Of a DNA stretch of 64,000 nt, positions 49,801-62,932 are shown piece by piece. A program made the position numbers and the translations under genes. Every line of letters begins with the position of its first letter. The stretch's first letter is position 1. The DNA comes from Paramecium tetraurelia (Eukaryota; Ciliophora; Oligohymenophorea; Peniculida; Parameciidae). The notes under the pieces were generated by a model, which made no database searches, was not told the origin of the DNA, and saw nothing but the letters and a program-made list of their open reading frames with translations. The stretch is taken from NCBI RefSeq assembly GCF_000165425.1, contig NW_001799640.1, positions 277,489-341,488 on the forward strand, given 5' to 3'.

Positions 49801-52800
49801 ATAAGATTCTTCAAAGTCACATTTTGTTTTAGAATGATACTCCTCATCTATGAAAAATGATTCTTGTATTTTTTTCAATAAAGTTTGATTATCTACAAAC
49901 ACTTACTTTGCTGATATCATTTTCTCCATGATCAATTTGTCATTTACTTTCAGTGATTTTGTCTCAATTACGTCAAATATGTGAGAGCTGTCCTTTTTAA
50001 TTAAATCATTGAGCATTTTGATTAAAAATAGTTTGTGCTGTTTGTACCCTTCAAAAATGAGAGCTTGGAAGGACTCATTCTTATTTAAAATTTGAGTGAA
50101 ACTATCAACATAAACGATTAGAAATTTAAATGAATAAAATAAGCAATTTCTCACGATTTATAATAATTCCTGTTTGATTTCTTCATCATAATTAATCTCT
50201 TTAATTTTATCCTCCATTTAATACAGAAATATGAAATGTGATCCGATAATCAAATAAACTACTTTATCCTGCGTTTCCTCAATCTCTTTGTCTCTTAGTG
50301 TTTCAGATGAAATAATCAAAGTCCTGACCAATTTATCAAGTGTATTCAATATCACTTGCAATTACTTGATGTTTTCACTACTCTGCACATTATAAGCAAA
50401 ATACTCAGCATTCAATTACAAAAATAGTTGACAAACTTAAACAAAAATGGGACACTAATGTTATTCCATCCCGATCTCAAATGAGAACATCATGGCAGCA
50501 AAAGACTTTTGTAATTCTGTTGGGTTCTTCTACTCCAAGATGCCTAAGATTCCTTTCTAAACAATATGATAGTCTTCTAAGGAACCAATTATTTGTGGGG
50601 AGAATTTGCCACAAAATTGATTCACTATTTCACAGATATTCACAATTAGGATATGATCAACCCATTGAATAATTCCGAATTGTTATTTCCATTCTAAAGA
50701 TGTAATTAATAAAATATTTACTCTTAGGCATTTCCTACTATGAGATTGTTAACCTAAAGGCAATAGATTAGAATTTATGGAATAAATAGTAATGTTCATT
50801 TTCCATAGTCCTTGGATCTGCAGTTACCAATCTGAATGTTTCAAAAATAACAGAATATAGGTTGACCCAAAACACTGAAAACAAGTCCAATTTATAACAG
50901 TCACTAGTAAATAAATCAATAGAATTTACGATAAATTAGATAGTAATTGCTTATATATCAGTCTCATCAATAATTAGGTAGCTTACTAATTGATCTTTTC
51001 TTTAAAGAATTCCTCCAATACTCTGCAATAACTTTGCAATTAAGCCACCCTTTGAAATCCATTTTTTTCATTTTAAATAGCAACTTTGATAACATTGCAA
51101 TATAATTTCAATCCACTATCCCAAATCCAGAACTCAAATTGTGTCAATTCTCTATTGTTATATTAATATTAGATTTCTAGGAGGGTTTCTAGGATCCACC
51201 AATGAAACTCTTCATTATTTAATAGAAAAAGGGCACTGGCCTGATTCCATTTAATTAGCATACATAAATCTTACATGATGCGACCTTTGACTGAATCCAC
51301 ACAATATTGGAAATAGCTGATCAACAAAGATAATCCACCATCCGATTTAATAACGAAATTCTCATCTAGAATAAGTGTGTCTGAATTGGTTTTGCCAACT
51401 CTTGTTCTCAACATCCATTCCATAATTGCAACATAGAGAGGTTCATAATCTATGATTCTTCTATTTGGCTATACAATCTTTTTCGTTTGTGTGACTGGTT
51501 ATTTTTTTTTTTCCTCAATTGAACTTTATTGTTCTTCTTGTTAATGAAAGACTAAAGCTTAATTTACTAATGGTTTTCTAGGTTAAACATCCTCATCTTC
51601 ATCATCTGAGTAGGTCTCCACTGCAGCACTATTTCCTAGAGTGTGAGCAATCCAACTAGCAATTTCTTTTTCGTTTGAAGATTAATTAATCCGAATGCTC
51701 TCGGCTATCAATTTGATACAACTAGTTTTCACATCTGGACAGGAACAAGTTGTTAGTAGATTCAATAACATTTGCATTACTTCCTCTTGGATGAGGATCT
51801 GAGATATGGGATTATTGCTCTTGGTCTCGTATTAAAATAATCCTTATAGCTTTTTGAGTAGTAATTAGTAAAAGCAAGGAGAGCATTTTAACGTGAAGAC
51901 TCTTGTAATATCTATGATATTCTCTTTCTCAATTTTGGATTGCGACTAAAATAGTTTATAATGCAGAATTGCATCAATGATGTCTAATAATGTAATAAAA
52001 TAATAATACTTAGATAGGAATCAATTAATTAAGAGTACGGTATTGTTGGCAAACTAAAATTGGTATACCCCATTTGATTAGCGTGTTCTTCGCAGCATAA
52101 TCTATTTTTTGGATCAATATCATATATCAGAGTTTCTAGTATCTTACTTATACCAAAAATGGATATACAAAATTCAGGATTATCATTGTAGATCACTCGT
52201 ATAAATTTTAGATAGTCCTCAATGATAGAAAAATCATCTAGTCTATAAATTTGGATTCTCCACAACAGACTGCATACGAATTGTTACTTTAATTTCACGT
52301 CCTGAATGGAGTTATATAATTGGGAGAGCAGTTCTATTGTTTAGCTGTTGATCATAGCGAGTCCGGAATCATTAAGTTTAAGGGCTATCAAACTTAAATA
52401 TTCTGTTCTGATTGCATCTGACTATGATTCTGGTCTTGATTTAAAAATTTAACAGAATAGAGCCAACAACTCATTCAACAATTAGTCGTAAGGCTACAGT
52501 CGTAAAAACAATAGTAGAGGAACAAAGTTTTCAATTCTACAAAATTATGCAAATTGCTGTTTTTGTGTTATTCTCAAGTAAGACCCACTATATGATTGTA
52601 AGGCTCCATCAAATTGATTGATTGGATCAGTTATAAAATTGGCTCTAGCTCTGAGTGGAGTATAACACAATAGTAATCTATTATTGCCATGAGATTTATG
52701 CAAATTTCTAAGGTGATCATTTGTTTAAATACCCAAGTTTTTGTCTCCGCAAGTTAAATCACTATATGCATAATAGTAGTTTATACTTTCCATCAAATCC

Positions 52801-53814
52801 ATCATTATAAATTAGCAGACTAGTGACATAACCATAAAAGTTGGTAAAAAATTGAAATTCAATGACAAGAGCCTCATTAGTGATTTGGGGAAAATCTATT
52901 TTGATTTCTCTTATTTATTGATTCCCACAAGTCAAATAGAGGTAATAGGATTCCTACAGGAAGAATTTTTTGGATTGAATCTGAATGCATAAAGACGACC
53001 ATTCATTATAAGGTATTTCGATCAGACTAATAGGGACTTCATGATGAGGGGCTGTATGATAATGAGTAATAAAGTATACAATTTAGATCAACATATTGAT
53101 AGACTAATTTGTTTCCATTTAAAATAAATTGACATCCTTTTTTTTTATCAGACATTAGGTACATAATTTTAGTTTCAACTTCTGATTTTATTGCAATAGG
53201 ATAAAGCCAGGTTTGTAGAGAAATGCCTTTGCTAAAACACCATTTCATTTCTCTTGTGTCTACAACCAATCCACTGTGAATATAATTGAAGTAGAATGAG
53301 GCATAAGGGGAATTGTAGTGTTATTCTGCAAAAACTTTCTATAAAATTTGAGTGTAATTATACTTATAATAATGTTATGAATCTCTGAACCTTTTCGTTT
53401 GTTAATTAGGAATTGTACATCTAGTTTTTGATGTACATGAACATAGTTTTGTAATTTCGCTTAGTCAATGTGATTGCTCCCAAAAACCAATCGATAATCC
53501 GAAACAATTATTGCGTGTGCTGAGAAATTAAAGATAATTGATACAATTTCATTTGTCAGACAAAACTCCAATAACAAATCTACAATCTGCTCATTTTAGT
53601 TGTGTATTAATGCTAAAGCTTATAGTGAAGAACATTTTAATAATTATTTCTCTAAATGATCGTAAAACTTTTGTTATTCTTCCAGGGGTGTTTGATCCAC
53701 AGATTATAATGCCTTTAAAAGATAATCAGCTCTTCGGACTATTTTGTTTTGTTTGTAGTGTTCAATGAGAGCTGGTTTGAATTGATCCTCGAAAATGGCA
53801 TCAATTAATTACAT
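46894..53814 (-). CDS. BEACH-domain protein 2 (LamG-like, PH-BEACH, WD40)
   Basis: Roughly 2,200 residues over 6.9 kb; the many introns are only partly resolved (one at about 53065-53092 is clear). From the N-terminus: an alpha-helical part starting M-Q-L-I-D-A-I-F, a concanavalin A-like segment (WCFSKGISLQTWLYP, then EVPISLIEIPYNEWSSLCIQ), armadillo-like helices with an acidic, Q-rich linker, a PH-like region, then BEACH (TQYPVFPWIMND, SGKFDLADRLFFSF, DVRELIPEFFYLPEMFLN, NWIDLIFGYKQKGEEAV) and WD40 repeats ending LAFGTSDGEFGLAVDQ. It is more complete at the N-terminus than BEACH protein 1 and probably acts in membrane trafficking. The start lies 14 bp from the divergent lectin-like gene. Confidence 0.88.
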
Positions 53815-53828
53815 TTTATTAATATATT

Positions 53829-55140
53829 ATGCACAAACCATTTCATTTTGTACTCTTCATAGTCTTGACTTTGGGAGCTGAATGGCAAACAGGTTTAGAC
53901 AACGTGATCAAAAACCAACCTCAATTAACACTCACCAGCAATTATCCAATCCACACTCAAATTGAAATCCTATTTGACAAGCAATTCTCAGAGTATGTAT
54001 CCCTCTTAAAAGAGTACCTGAAGTATTGCTCATGTTTGAACAAGTAACCTTCGAATCAACCTTGGATGTTGACATTAATCTCTCCTTGGGTCAAGTGACC
54101 AAATCTGGTAGAATATTTAAGCTCTCCTTTTAGGTTTTGAATTAAGGTATCGCTTAGGAGGACCTGCAAGAGTCCAATAACTTAAAGTCAGATGGGTGGC
54201 ATTCGTCGATAAAAATGTATAACTCACCTATCGTGAATTCAATTTCATGCAATTAAGGGAACTTCGTCAAGGTATTCTCATCCATCAATTATCTCAAGGT
54301 TCTGGCATTAGGGAAGACACCTTCACCCAACCTGTCAATGCTAACATCCAATCACCCAAAGTTAGTGCTTTTCTTGTGGGGTTCAAAATTAATCCAGAAA
54401 ACGGACCATATGCTCTTTAAATCAATTGTACTCTGGATTCCCAAATGCAAAACGTTGAATTGAATCTGAAAACTAAAGATACTACCCATGTAAGATATGT
54501 CAAAGTGGCTTTGATTCTCGTGGGAGAAGGTTCAAAAGCAATAACAAAATAAGGCGGTGTCGATTCTAGAGGTTTCAATTACTTTGAAGTAATGATAAAT
54601 ATATTTTTCAAGGAACAAAGCACTAGTGGAATTAGAAGAATAAATTACAAACAAGTTGTTCCAGAAACCTTCCTAACGGCTCCTTCAGACAACATTCTGA
54701 GTCAAGGACTTAGAGGCTTTGAGGCAAATAGTACAGAAAGTGAACTTATTTCAATGAGCTTGGATAAGTATCATGTATTCGATGAGAATTATGAGATGAA
54801 CTTTGGTCCATGTATGGAGTACTTTTCTATTAAGAGTGAATGGCACTCTGATCTACAGTCTAGATTTCTCCATCCTGTTGCACGAACCAACCAAAATAGA
54901 GAAAATGACAATGAGTCATCTGCGTAGAAAATGAGTTTAATAAATCAATATAAGATACTGGGCAAATTGAAATTGCCTTCTTTTTTTTTCCTTTTTTATT
55001 TTCTTTGTCTTGCACATATTTTCTATATGCAAATATTATTTACTTTTTTCTTTAAACAATCATTTTATTGTTATTGGCTAAGTTTTATTTTAATTAAATT
55101 TAAATCGTTCCTTTTTTTTTCTATGATAGTACTTTTTTGA
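53829..55140 (+). CDS. Secreted protein with H-type lectin-like domain
   Basis: About 413-421 residues; introns at 53993-54012 and 54108-54133, and possibly 54589-54612 (24 nt, in frame). It starts with a signal peptide (KPFHFVLFIVLTLGAEWQ). At about residues 40-120 the pattern ILFDKQFSEVPEVLLMFEQV, DVDINLSLGQVTKSGFELR and LKVRWVAFVDKNV resembles the H-type lectin domain of snail agglutinin and discoidin-like proteins, which bind N-acetylgalactosamine. A second part with similar beta-rich character follows. The last 60 residues after ESSAQKMS are hydrophobic and T-run encoded; the true end may be earlier if an intron was missed. Expected place: secreted or surface. Confidence 0.65.
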
Positions 55141-55271
55141 ATAAATTCTAAATTGAGTGGGAAAATGAGATTGAGAAATATTTATTTGTTTCTCAAGATT
55201 AAATTGGGAATAAAGACTAAAGTAATTAATATTAATATTTAATATTTAATAATTTATATCAGTAGAACAGA

Positions 55272-58200
55272 ATGCATACTTTTCGAAAATTCGCAAGAGG
55301 CTATATGCAAACCATGCTCTATGGGATTGAAGAGAGACCAAAATTTAAAGTATACAACAGATTTTATTAAATTAGATGGATGGTACATTTTATTTTATTT
55401 TGCATTTAATCAATCATTTTCAATATTTATCAATAATCGTGAATGCAAATTAGAACAAGCCTTTTACCGATTTTAAATTGGCTTATTCACAAAACTTTTT
55501 GGAGTTTTTCATCCTAAATAATACCTTAAAATCATCTATGACATCAAATTTGGCATTAGTTATAATAGCAATCTCATTTGCCTCCCAATTGATACTCATC
55601 CTATTTTTGACGTTCTCCACATTCATTAGAATATGGACAGCCAATCTTATAAGAAGAGACATCACAGGAAATGATAACATGAATTCCCAAATATAGCAAT
55701 GGGTGATGAGTTTCAATGAAACCCTCCATTGGTTTTTTGTTCTGTATCCTGTAATTTATCTCCAAATTGCAGTTATTTCTTTTAGTTCCCTCACGTGCAA
55801 TTCTGTAAGCATTTTTCCCAAATCTGATTGCGAAATAGGAGTAGGAACACAAATACTAGCCATAACTCCATTAATTATTTCATACATAAATGGACAAATA
55901 TTGATTTATATAATGAGGAATCACAGATTTCATGAGCCCAACTCTTTGAAAAGAAGATACTCCCCTCTATTATTGTTAAATAACACAATTATACTAGTCG
56001 AGATTTTTTCCCATTACATTTTTGATGTAAAATTAGATCAATTACCTAATAGTTCCAAGCTGCCGATATTTTGAAATATTCAATGGCTATTTTTTTTGCT
56101 TTGAATTAAATTGTAGATCAATTAACTAATTTCCCTTATCGAGATCCGATACGCGTTCCTTCTATTAGATTGGCATTCGTATATGCTTGGATAGTCATCG
56201 CTGTTACTGCCTTTAAATTTGGGTTTTTTCAAGAAGAGAACCTATTTTTCCTGATCATCTTGCCTTTGCCAGGATTAGCTATTGTAGGAGAAACCTTATC
56301 ATCTTTTGTTTTAAAATCATGCCATACTAAATTATAACTCTAGCATTCAGATAGAAGAAAAACATATCATTATTGCGGTGGACTAATTTTATAAATATCA
56401 TATTGATTATTTAAAAGTATAGTTATAAGCAATTGATTCTAGGACCCATAAGCATAATTGCAATATTTTCAGTTTTTAATGATTCATCGTTTGTATTGTA
56501 AGAATAATAAGTGTTACTCCAAACTCAAACGGTTTGAGACCTTAAATGTTGATTAGAAGAAGGATCTTAACATACTCACTCTGAGCATCATCAAATGTAT
56601 ATTTAAGGCAGCCCAAAACTGGCTGTTTTCTATGTACTCTTTATAATAATAAAATAGTCATAATCAAAATGCAGATTTATAATTCGAGCAGCTGTAATTA
56701 TAGTATATTAGTTTTGTGTCCGAAATCGCTCAGAAGCCACTCATTGGATATTTGGAATTGAGACAATATTAGAACAACAAATTGAATAACAATTCCTCTT
56801 ACTTCGTTGAGATTACGAACAAACTGGCAGATCAATTAAAAAAACAAATCATGGATAACTAAGTGAGACAGAACTCAAAGGCCGTCTTAATCCATGAACA
56901 AAGAACCTAACTTATAGAAATCTCATTGACTTAACAATGGTAAACTCAAAATCTGTATGAAAATTTATTATAAATCTACATAAAATTGGTAGATTAAAAA
57001 ATAGAACATTGGCAGAATCTAATAAATGGATATCCGAGTTTGAATCCATTTTAATATAATACATAAAAGTTATGTGAAAAAATCATGAATGTAATGTATG
57101 GACATATGATTAGCTTAGGATCTCGTTGGATAAATATATAGGAGTCCCTTAAGAATGGTTTGATTTGAAAACAACCACTACTAAAGGTATTGCTGTAAAA
57201 AAACTAAGTCATGCTTAACTAAACATAAATGTAATAACTTTAAAATTATACTCTTTATTCTATTCTCTAATAATGAATGATTTTGATAGAGTAAGGTTAT
57301 TTTTAATAAATAGGCTGTTTATGTAGAATAGTATGTGAAAGACTTAACTTCAAATGATAGATAAAAAGAAATTGATATAATCGATAACATATCTCTTTAC
57401 AATGATTCCACTACTATTATTTTGGTCAGCATTGTTAAGAATAAAGGGAAGATTGTCAATAAAAATCAATTGGCATTAGCAAATTTCTTCCATTACATTG
57501 ATGCAAATGATTTCAAGGAATCAGTCTCTTAGGTACATAATTTGCTACCAAAAACTATGATGAAAGGTCATGAATATTTAATAGATGCTTTTATATAGAA
57601 AGGACATAGTGAATATTTTATTCGTAAGATTTCTGGATATTATGAGAATAAAAATGGATTTATTGAGAAATGCTATGTAAAATTAGGGAATTTGTTTGAG
57701 GAATTAGATGATTATGTTATTACAGCATCCATTCTTAAATGCAATATATCTAATTAAATTATTTTGGTTGATGCTGAAGGAAAGATTATTGGAATAAGTG
57801 AAGGATTATTTAAATCAATCAGTGCAAAGATTCCGAATATTACCATTGAGTTTTTTAAAGAATTCTGTCACTTCTTTCTTATATTCCCCTCCTTTTTGAC
57901 TATCTTGAACTAAAATCTAAATAAAATAAATGAATTAGATCATCAATTTATTGAAGATGAAGAACATCTATTCTACATACCATCAAATTTAGTTGAACTT
58001 AATTCTTTGTTTGTAAGAGAATCGTATGAAAGAATTGGCAATACTCTTCAAGAGGGCTTAGAGAGTTAAAATTTGAGTTCTTGGAGATCTTGGAAATCAG
58101 TGTCGAAATCTTTGAAGAGTGATCATTCCTTGGGATTGGATAGAGGCAATACAACAATATTAGGAGAGAAAGTACCTATAGCAGATAAATCTAATATTAA

Positions 58201-61141
58201 CTTCCACTTTCAGTTTATGAATTAGCATAAAGACTAATTAGAGAAGGTATTAATTTCATTTAAATTAAAGTACTCGATAATAAGAACCAAAATAAAAATA
58301 TCTTATTAGATGATGAAAGTAAAAAGATATTCTTATCCTTACTTTATTATTGAATTAGAACACATGAATGAAATTAGTTCTCAACATAAGTTTTACAACA
58401 GATATCCAACTATGGGATAAAACTTTGAGGCTTCTAATACTATATTTAACTCAGCTTATAACCACAAATCTTTAAATGAAACAGTTCCATCAAGTGCAGA
58501 TAGATCACTTAACGATACTAAGCAATTTAGTTTTTAACAAGGTAAATTAGTAATAGATTCATAACGGAATCAACCGACAAAGCCATTAAAAATTAATGAA
58601 GAAAAAATAAAATAATTAATTTAATAGGATGACAGTAATATCTTGTTTGGAAATGATCATTCCTAAATAAGATTATTTGATAAACCAAGTGTAATAGAAG
58701 TTTAAGATGTATCAGCTCCTCCATCTGAAATCATGTTACCCAAAAATGCATACAGGCCAGATTTTAGTGGAATCCCGCTGCAGAAGGATTAAGACAATGA
58801 TTCTGACGAGTTCTTTTAATTACACAAGTAGTTCGATGTAAGAATTCAATATTGTTATTTAGGAAAAACAATTCAAAGTAGAGGAGAAAGAGTTATAGAA
58901 GGAAAAATCAAGCGATGATTTTAAAGATAAGGATGAATCACAATAGGAAATAGAGGATAATTTTGAGAAGCATTCTTCAAACTAAAATGTCAATAAGAAA
59001 AACTTTATTCAATTATTAATGGAGAATAAAAAAATGCAATAAGAGTAAGAGTGAATAATAATATCTCATTATAGGAATCAAAATGATAATGATGAGGAGG
59101 AGAAGAAGAAAAGATCAATTGCAAGTTCATCAAAGACTAGTACTTCCAAGTCTCCTTCATTGCTTGTTCGTTCCTTGTATTAAGTAAGTACATTTGGAGG
59201 AGGACTTAAGTCTGTTATATTTGCCATTTTAGTCTATCTTGCTTTGCAATTTTGTCTTGTGTTTGTTAAGTTAAGCATCATTCAAAGTAAAATGTAAGAA
59301 TTTATGTAGACAATTATGACATTTTATAAACTAATATTAATTATGTAACTTATCCTGAAACTTTGAACTTTTACTTCTAAAAGATAGCCTTTTTTGCTTG
59401 GATTAGTTTGTAAGAAAGGCTGGAAATCATTAAATATAGTGAGTTCATTAGAAAGTAACAAATAGAAGAACTGAAAGCCACTAGAGCTATCATAGATATA
59501 AAACTAAATGAATTATATAAAGGAATTATATAATTTGAAGAGTAAATCATGAATGATGAGCTTAGATTAGTAAGCATTAATGATTTATCTTTTTCGGAAT
59601 AATAGCTTGATCTTACTTAATTGATTTAATAAATTCAATTGCATTCGTTTAATTATATAGATAATGCTGAAGAAGGTGTCATCTTTTCTGATAGCATGTT
59701 CTTTAGATTGAATGTCCCTTATGTTTACAAGTTCGCTTACAAATATATCACTTTACTTAATGAAAACTTGGTTTATTATGAGGATAGAATCATAAACGAT
59801 GTGGTAATCTTAACCATGACTTTTATTGCTGTCAATAGTTGTATCATTTTGTACATACTGTATAATACATTTTTGTTGACTCAATATGAAAGATAGATTT
59901 TGATGCTAATAACTAGAGTGTCTCATAGAACTGCTGAAGATATCATGTAGAAACTGACTGATGTAAAGACAATTTTGATTGAACCTTCATAATTGATATG
60001 GAAAAGAGTAAATTACTTTGAATTAAATTATGACTAAGTCCAATAAAATCAGTAAGTAACGAGTCTTTTATTTGCAAAATCAGTTAAAACTTAATCAGTT
60101 ACCAAATCGAATGAATTATCTGGGCAAAAGTCAAAAGTACGATCAAAAAGATCATATTAAAGTAACTCTTTGGCCTAGAGAATCTATGATTTAACCTTAA
60201 GTTATCCTTCGAATCTTATTTTCCTTTTTTTCCTTTGGTTCTTAGCTATACTATTCATAATTGGAGGAATTTTGGTTACTATCAGTTAAGTATCAGATAT
60301 TAAACCGACCCTTAATCTTAATTTACAATTGATTAGATTCAAACTTAGATTTGACACCTTGATTGTCTTGGGGGAGTGCTTAAAAACTCAATAAGTAATT
60401 AGTGATAAATTTGAAGCCAAATTTGGAAACATTAATATTGATATGAAAAATCAATTAATTTTGGATCTCTTTAGCGAGCAAACTGATGGATTTTAGGACT
60501 CAATGAGAAGCATCTATGATTCCCTTGCTAGTTAATCTGGACTCTTGGAAGCATAAAAGAAAGAACTGCTGATGTATTTTGAGGATAGTCTGTGCAATTA
60601 CATGAGCGAGGAAATACCTTTTTGTACCATTAGAGTGTCAAATTAAAACTTTTCAGTTCCTGACTCCTTCAAAACAACTTATGGTAGTCCATGGTTAGAG
60701 GATAATAATTTTGATTATTTATCTGGTGGCATTACAGGGTGTGTTTAAGAGTTTACAAAGAGTTTAAATTCGTATTTCTCCAAAGAGATTTAATTAAAAG
60801 AATTGCAAGTATCCACAACTTAAGAGGCAGTATCTTTTTTAAAAACACAAATTCATATTAATCAATTTGTTGAGTATTTTCTTGATCCTGGAAAGTTATT
60901 GACAATCATAGGGGACAATTTGTTCGAATAGAATTAATCGAAATTATAATAGGCAACAACAATTATGCAATTATATATTTATATAACAGGACTAGGTTTG
61001 TTAATTATTTTAGGGTCGATCTCGTATTTTTGGTTAAAGTATGTTAGTAGGCGAATGAAATTAATGAGATTAAGTTTGACACTAATCCCTTATGAAATCC
61101 TGTTGGAGCCAAAGACAATGAGTTCTTTAAAATAATTATGA
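55272..61141 (+). CDS. TmcB/TmcC-like multipass membrane protein with PAS-like region
   Basis: About 1,800 residues; many introns, of which 55352-55377 and 56029-56054 are examples (GT..AG, about 26 nt). N-terminal membrane block of several helices (ALVIIAISFASQLILILFL, ILEIFSHYIFDFQAADIL, RLAFVYAWIVIAVTAFKFG), then a region with a Cys/His cluster (IHRLYCKNNKCYSKLKR) and helical repeats, a PAS-like stretch (VITASILKCNISNQIILVDA), a long polar part and a C-terminal membrane block. This matches the layout of Dictyostelium tiny-macrocysts proteins and their large ciliate family. Function in ciliates is not established to my knowledge; a sensory role is inference. Exact exon borders are uncertain. 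Confidence 0.7.
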
Positions 61142-61267
61142 TATTTACTTATGAAAAGTTATTTATTCCTTCTTTAATTATTATGTGATTCTTGAACCAA
61201 TCTCAAAAAGTACGCATCTCTGATTTATTTATATACAATTATTTTAATAAATTTTAATAAAAGAATT

Positions 61268-61372
61268 ATGATTGCTAAAAGAATTTTGAGTTTTGTATTA
61301 ACAAGAAAATATTCAATATTTCAATCCTAATTTGCATATTGTATTAAAAATAATAATATAAAATTTTAATTG
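61268..61372 (+). other. In-frame N-terminal extension: probable mitochondrial targeting presequence
   Basis: The 35 codons before the second ATG are continuous with the synthetase frame and contain no Asp or Glu, with Lys4, Arg5, Arg13 and Lys14 on a hydrophobic, hydroxylated background ([16 protein letters not shown]). The R-K-Y followed by S fits an R-3 processing-peptidase site. Confidence 0.7.
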
Positions 61373-62849
61373 ATGGATTAAAAACCAGAATAACAAGTGG
61401 AGGAATAAGTTCAAAACAAAGCACAATAAAAATAATAATAAGGAAAATAATAACCCAAAGAAAAACAATTAGCAGTCAAAAATCCAAAGGGAACAAGAGA
61501 TTTCTTACCCCAATAAATGGTGATAAGGAGACAAGCTTTTAAAATAATTACAGACGTATTCGAGTAGCACGGAGCAGTTGAAATTGATACTCCCGTTTTT
61601 GAGTTGAAAGAAACCCTTATCGGTAAGTACGGTGAAGAAGGAGGAAAATTGATATATGACCTTTAAGACTAGGGTGGTGAAATCCTGTCTTTAAGATATG
61701 ATCTAACAGTACCCTTTGCCAGATACCTAGCCACTCACGGATATAAGAAATTGAAAAGATATCACATTGGAAAGGTGTATAGAAGAGACAATCCTTCAAT
61801 ATAATAAGGGAGATTCCGTGAATTCTTTTAGTGTGATTTTGATATTGCTGGAGAGTACCAATTTAATTATATATTAGAAATGATCCCATGGTGGCTGATG
61901 CAGAGTTAATCAAGATAATTGATTAGATATTTACTAAGTTAGATTTAGGACCTTTTCAAATTAAAATATCTAATAGAAAATTATTGGATGCCATGATCTA
62001 AATTGCTGGAATTCCTAAGACTTAATTTAAGACCGTATGCTCCAGTATTGATAAATTGGATAAATAACCATGGAAAGAGATCAGATAAGAATTGACTGAG
62101 AAAAAGGGAGTAACTGAAGAATAGGCAGACATCCTAAGCAAAATGGTGTAATTGAGAGGAGAACCTTTCTAATTGATTTAACAACTCAAGGAATAGAAGA
62201 TATTTGAATAATAGGGAAAAGAAGCCTTGGATGAAATGGAATTGCTATTTAATTTGTTGAAGTACATGAATGGATTAAAAAATGTGATCTTCGATCTCTC
62301 CTTAGCAAGAGGACTTGACTATTACACTGGATTAATCCAAGAAACTGTTTTATTAGGAGGATAATTAGGTTCAATTTCTGGAGGGTACGATAATTTATTT
62401 ATATTATTAGTGGTCGTTATGATGAATTAGTAGGTATGTTTTCAAAAAATAGTATCCCTTGTGTTGGCGCATCAATTGGAATTGAAAGAATTTTTGCTAT
62501 TTTAGAGGAAAAGTATAAGAAAAGCGGAGTAGTGTTGAGAGAAAATCAATCAGATTGTGTAGTTGCAACAATCCCATCTAAAAACATTGATATGAATGCT
62601 GAGAAATTCAAAATCTATGATTTGTTATGGTCTAATGGTATAAAAGCTGATGTCTGTTATAAATTAAATTGGAATTTGGGTAAGTAATTAACTTATGCAA
62701 ATGATTAATAAATCCCGTTTGCAATTGTCATTGGAGAAGATGAAGTCAAATAAGAAGTTGTGAAATTCAAGGATTTCGTTGAGAAGAAGGAAGAGACCGT
62801 TAATTTGAAAGATCTAGTTTAGTTTATTAAATAGAGAGTTGGAAAGTGA
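61268..62849 (+). CDS. HARS: Histidyl-tRNA synthetase
   Basis: 510 residues from the ATG at 61268, or 475 from the in-frame ATG at 61373; introns at 61855-61877 and 62385-62410. Class II motifs are clear: [14 protein letters not shown] at the start of the core, motif 2 [13 protein letters not shown] then GRFREFFQCDFDIAG, HisRS signatures [14 protein letters not shown] and [13 protein letters not shown], motif 3 [10 protein letters not shown], and a C-terminal anticodon-binding domain (DCVVATIPS ... [20 protein letters not shown]). It charges tRNA-His for translation. The 35 codons between the two ATGs look like a mitochondrial presequence, so one gene may serve cytosol and mitochondria. A glutamine/lysine-rich N-terminal extension follows the second ATG. 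Confidence 0.96.
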
Positions 62850-62932
62850 ATATAATCATAAAAATTAGAGAGTAATATATGTTATTATTGTTAATCTATT
62901 ATTAATGTTAATAATATAATAATTTCATAATA

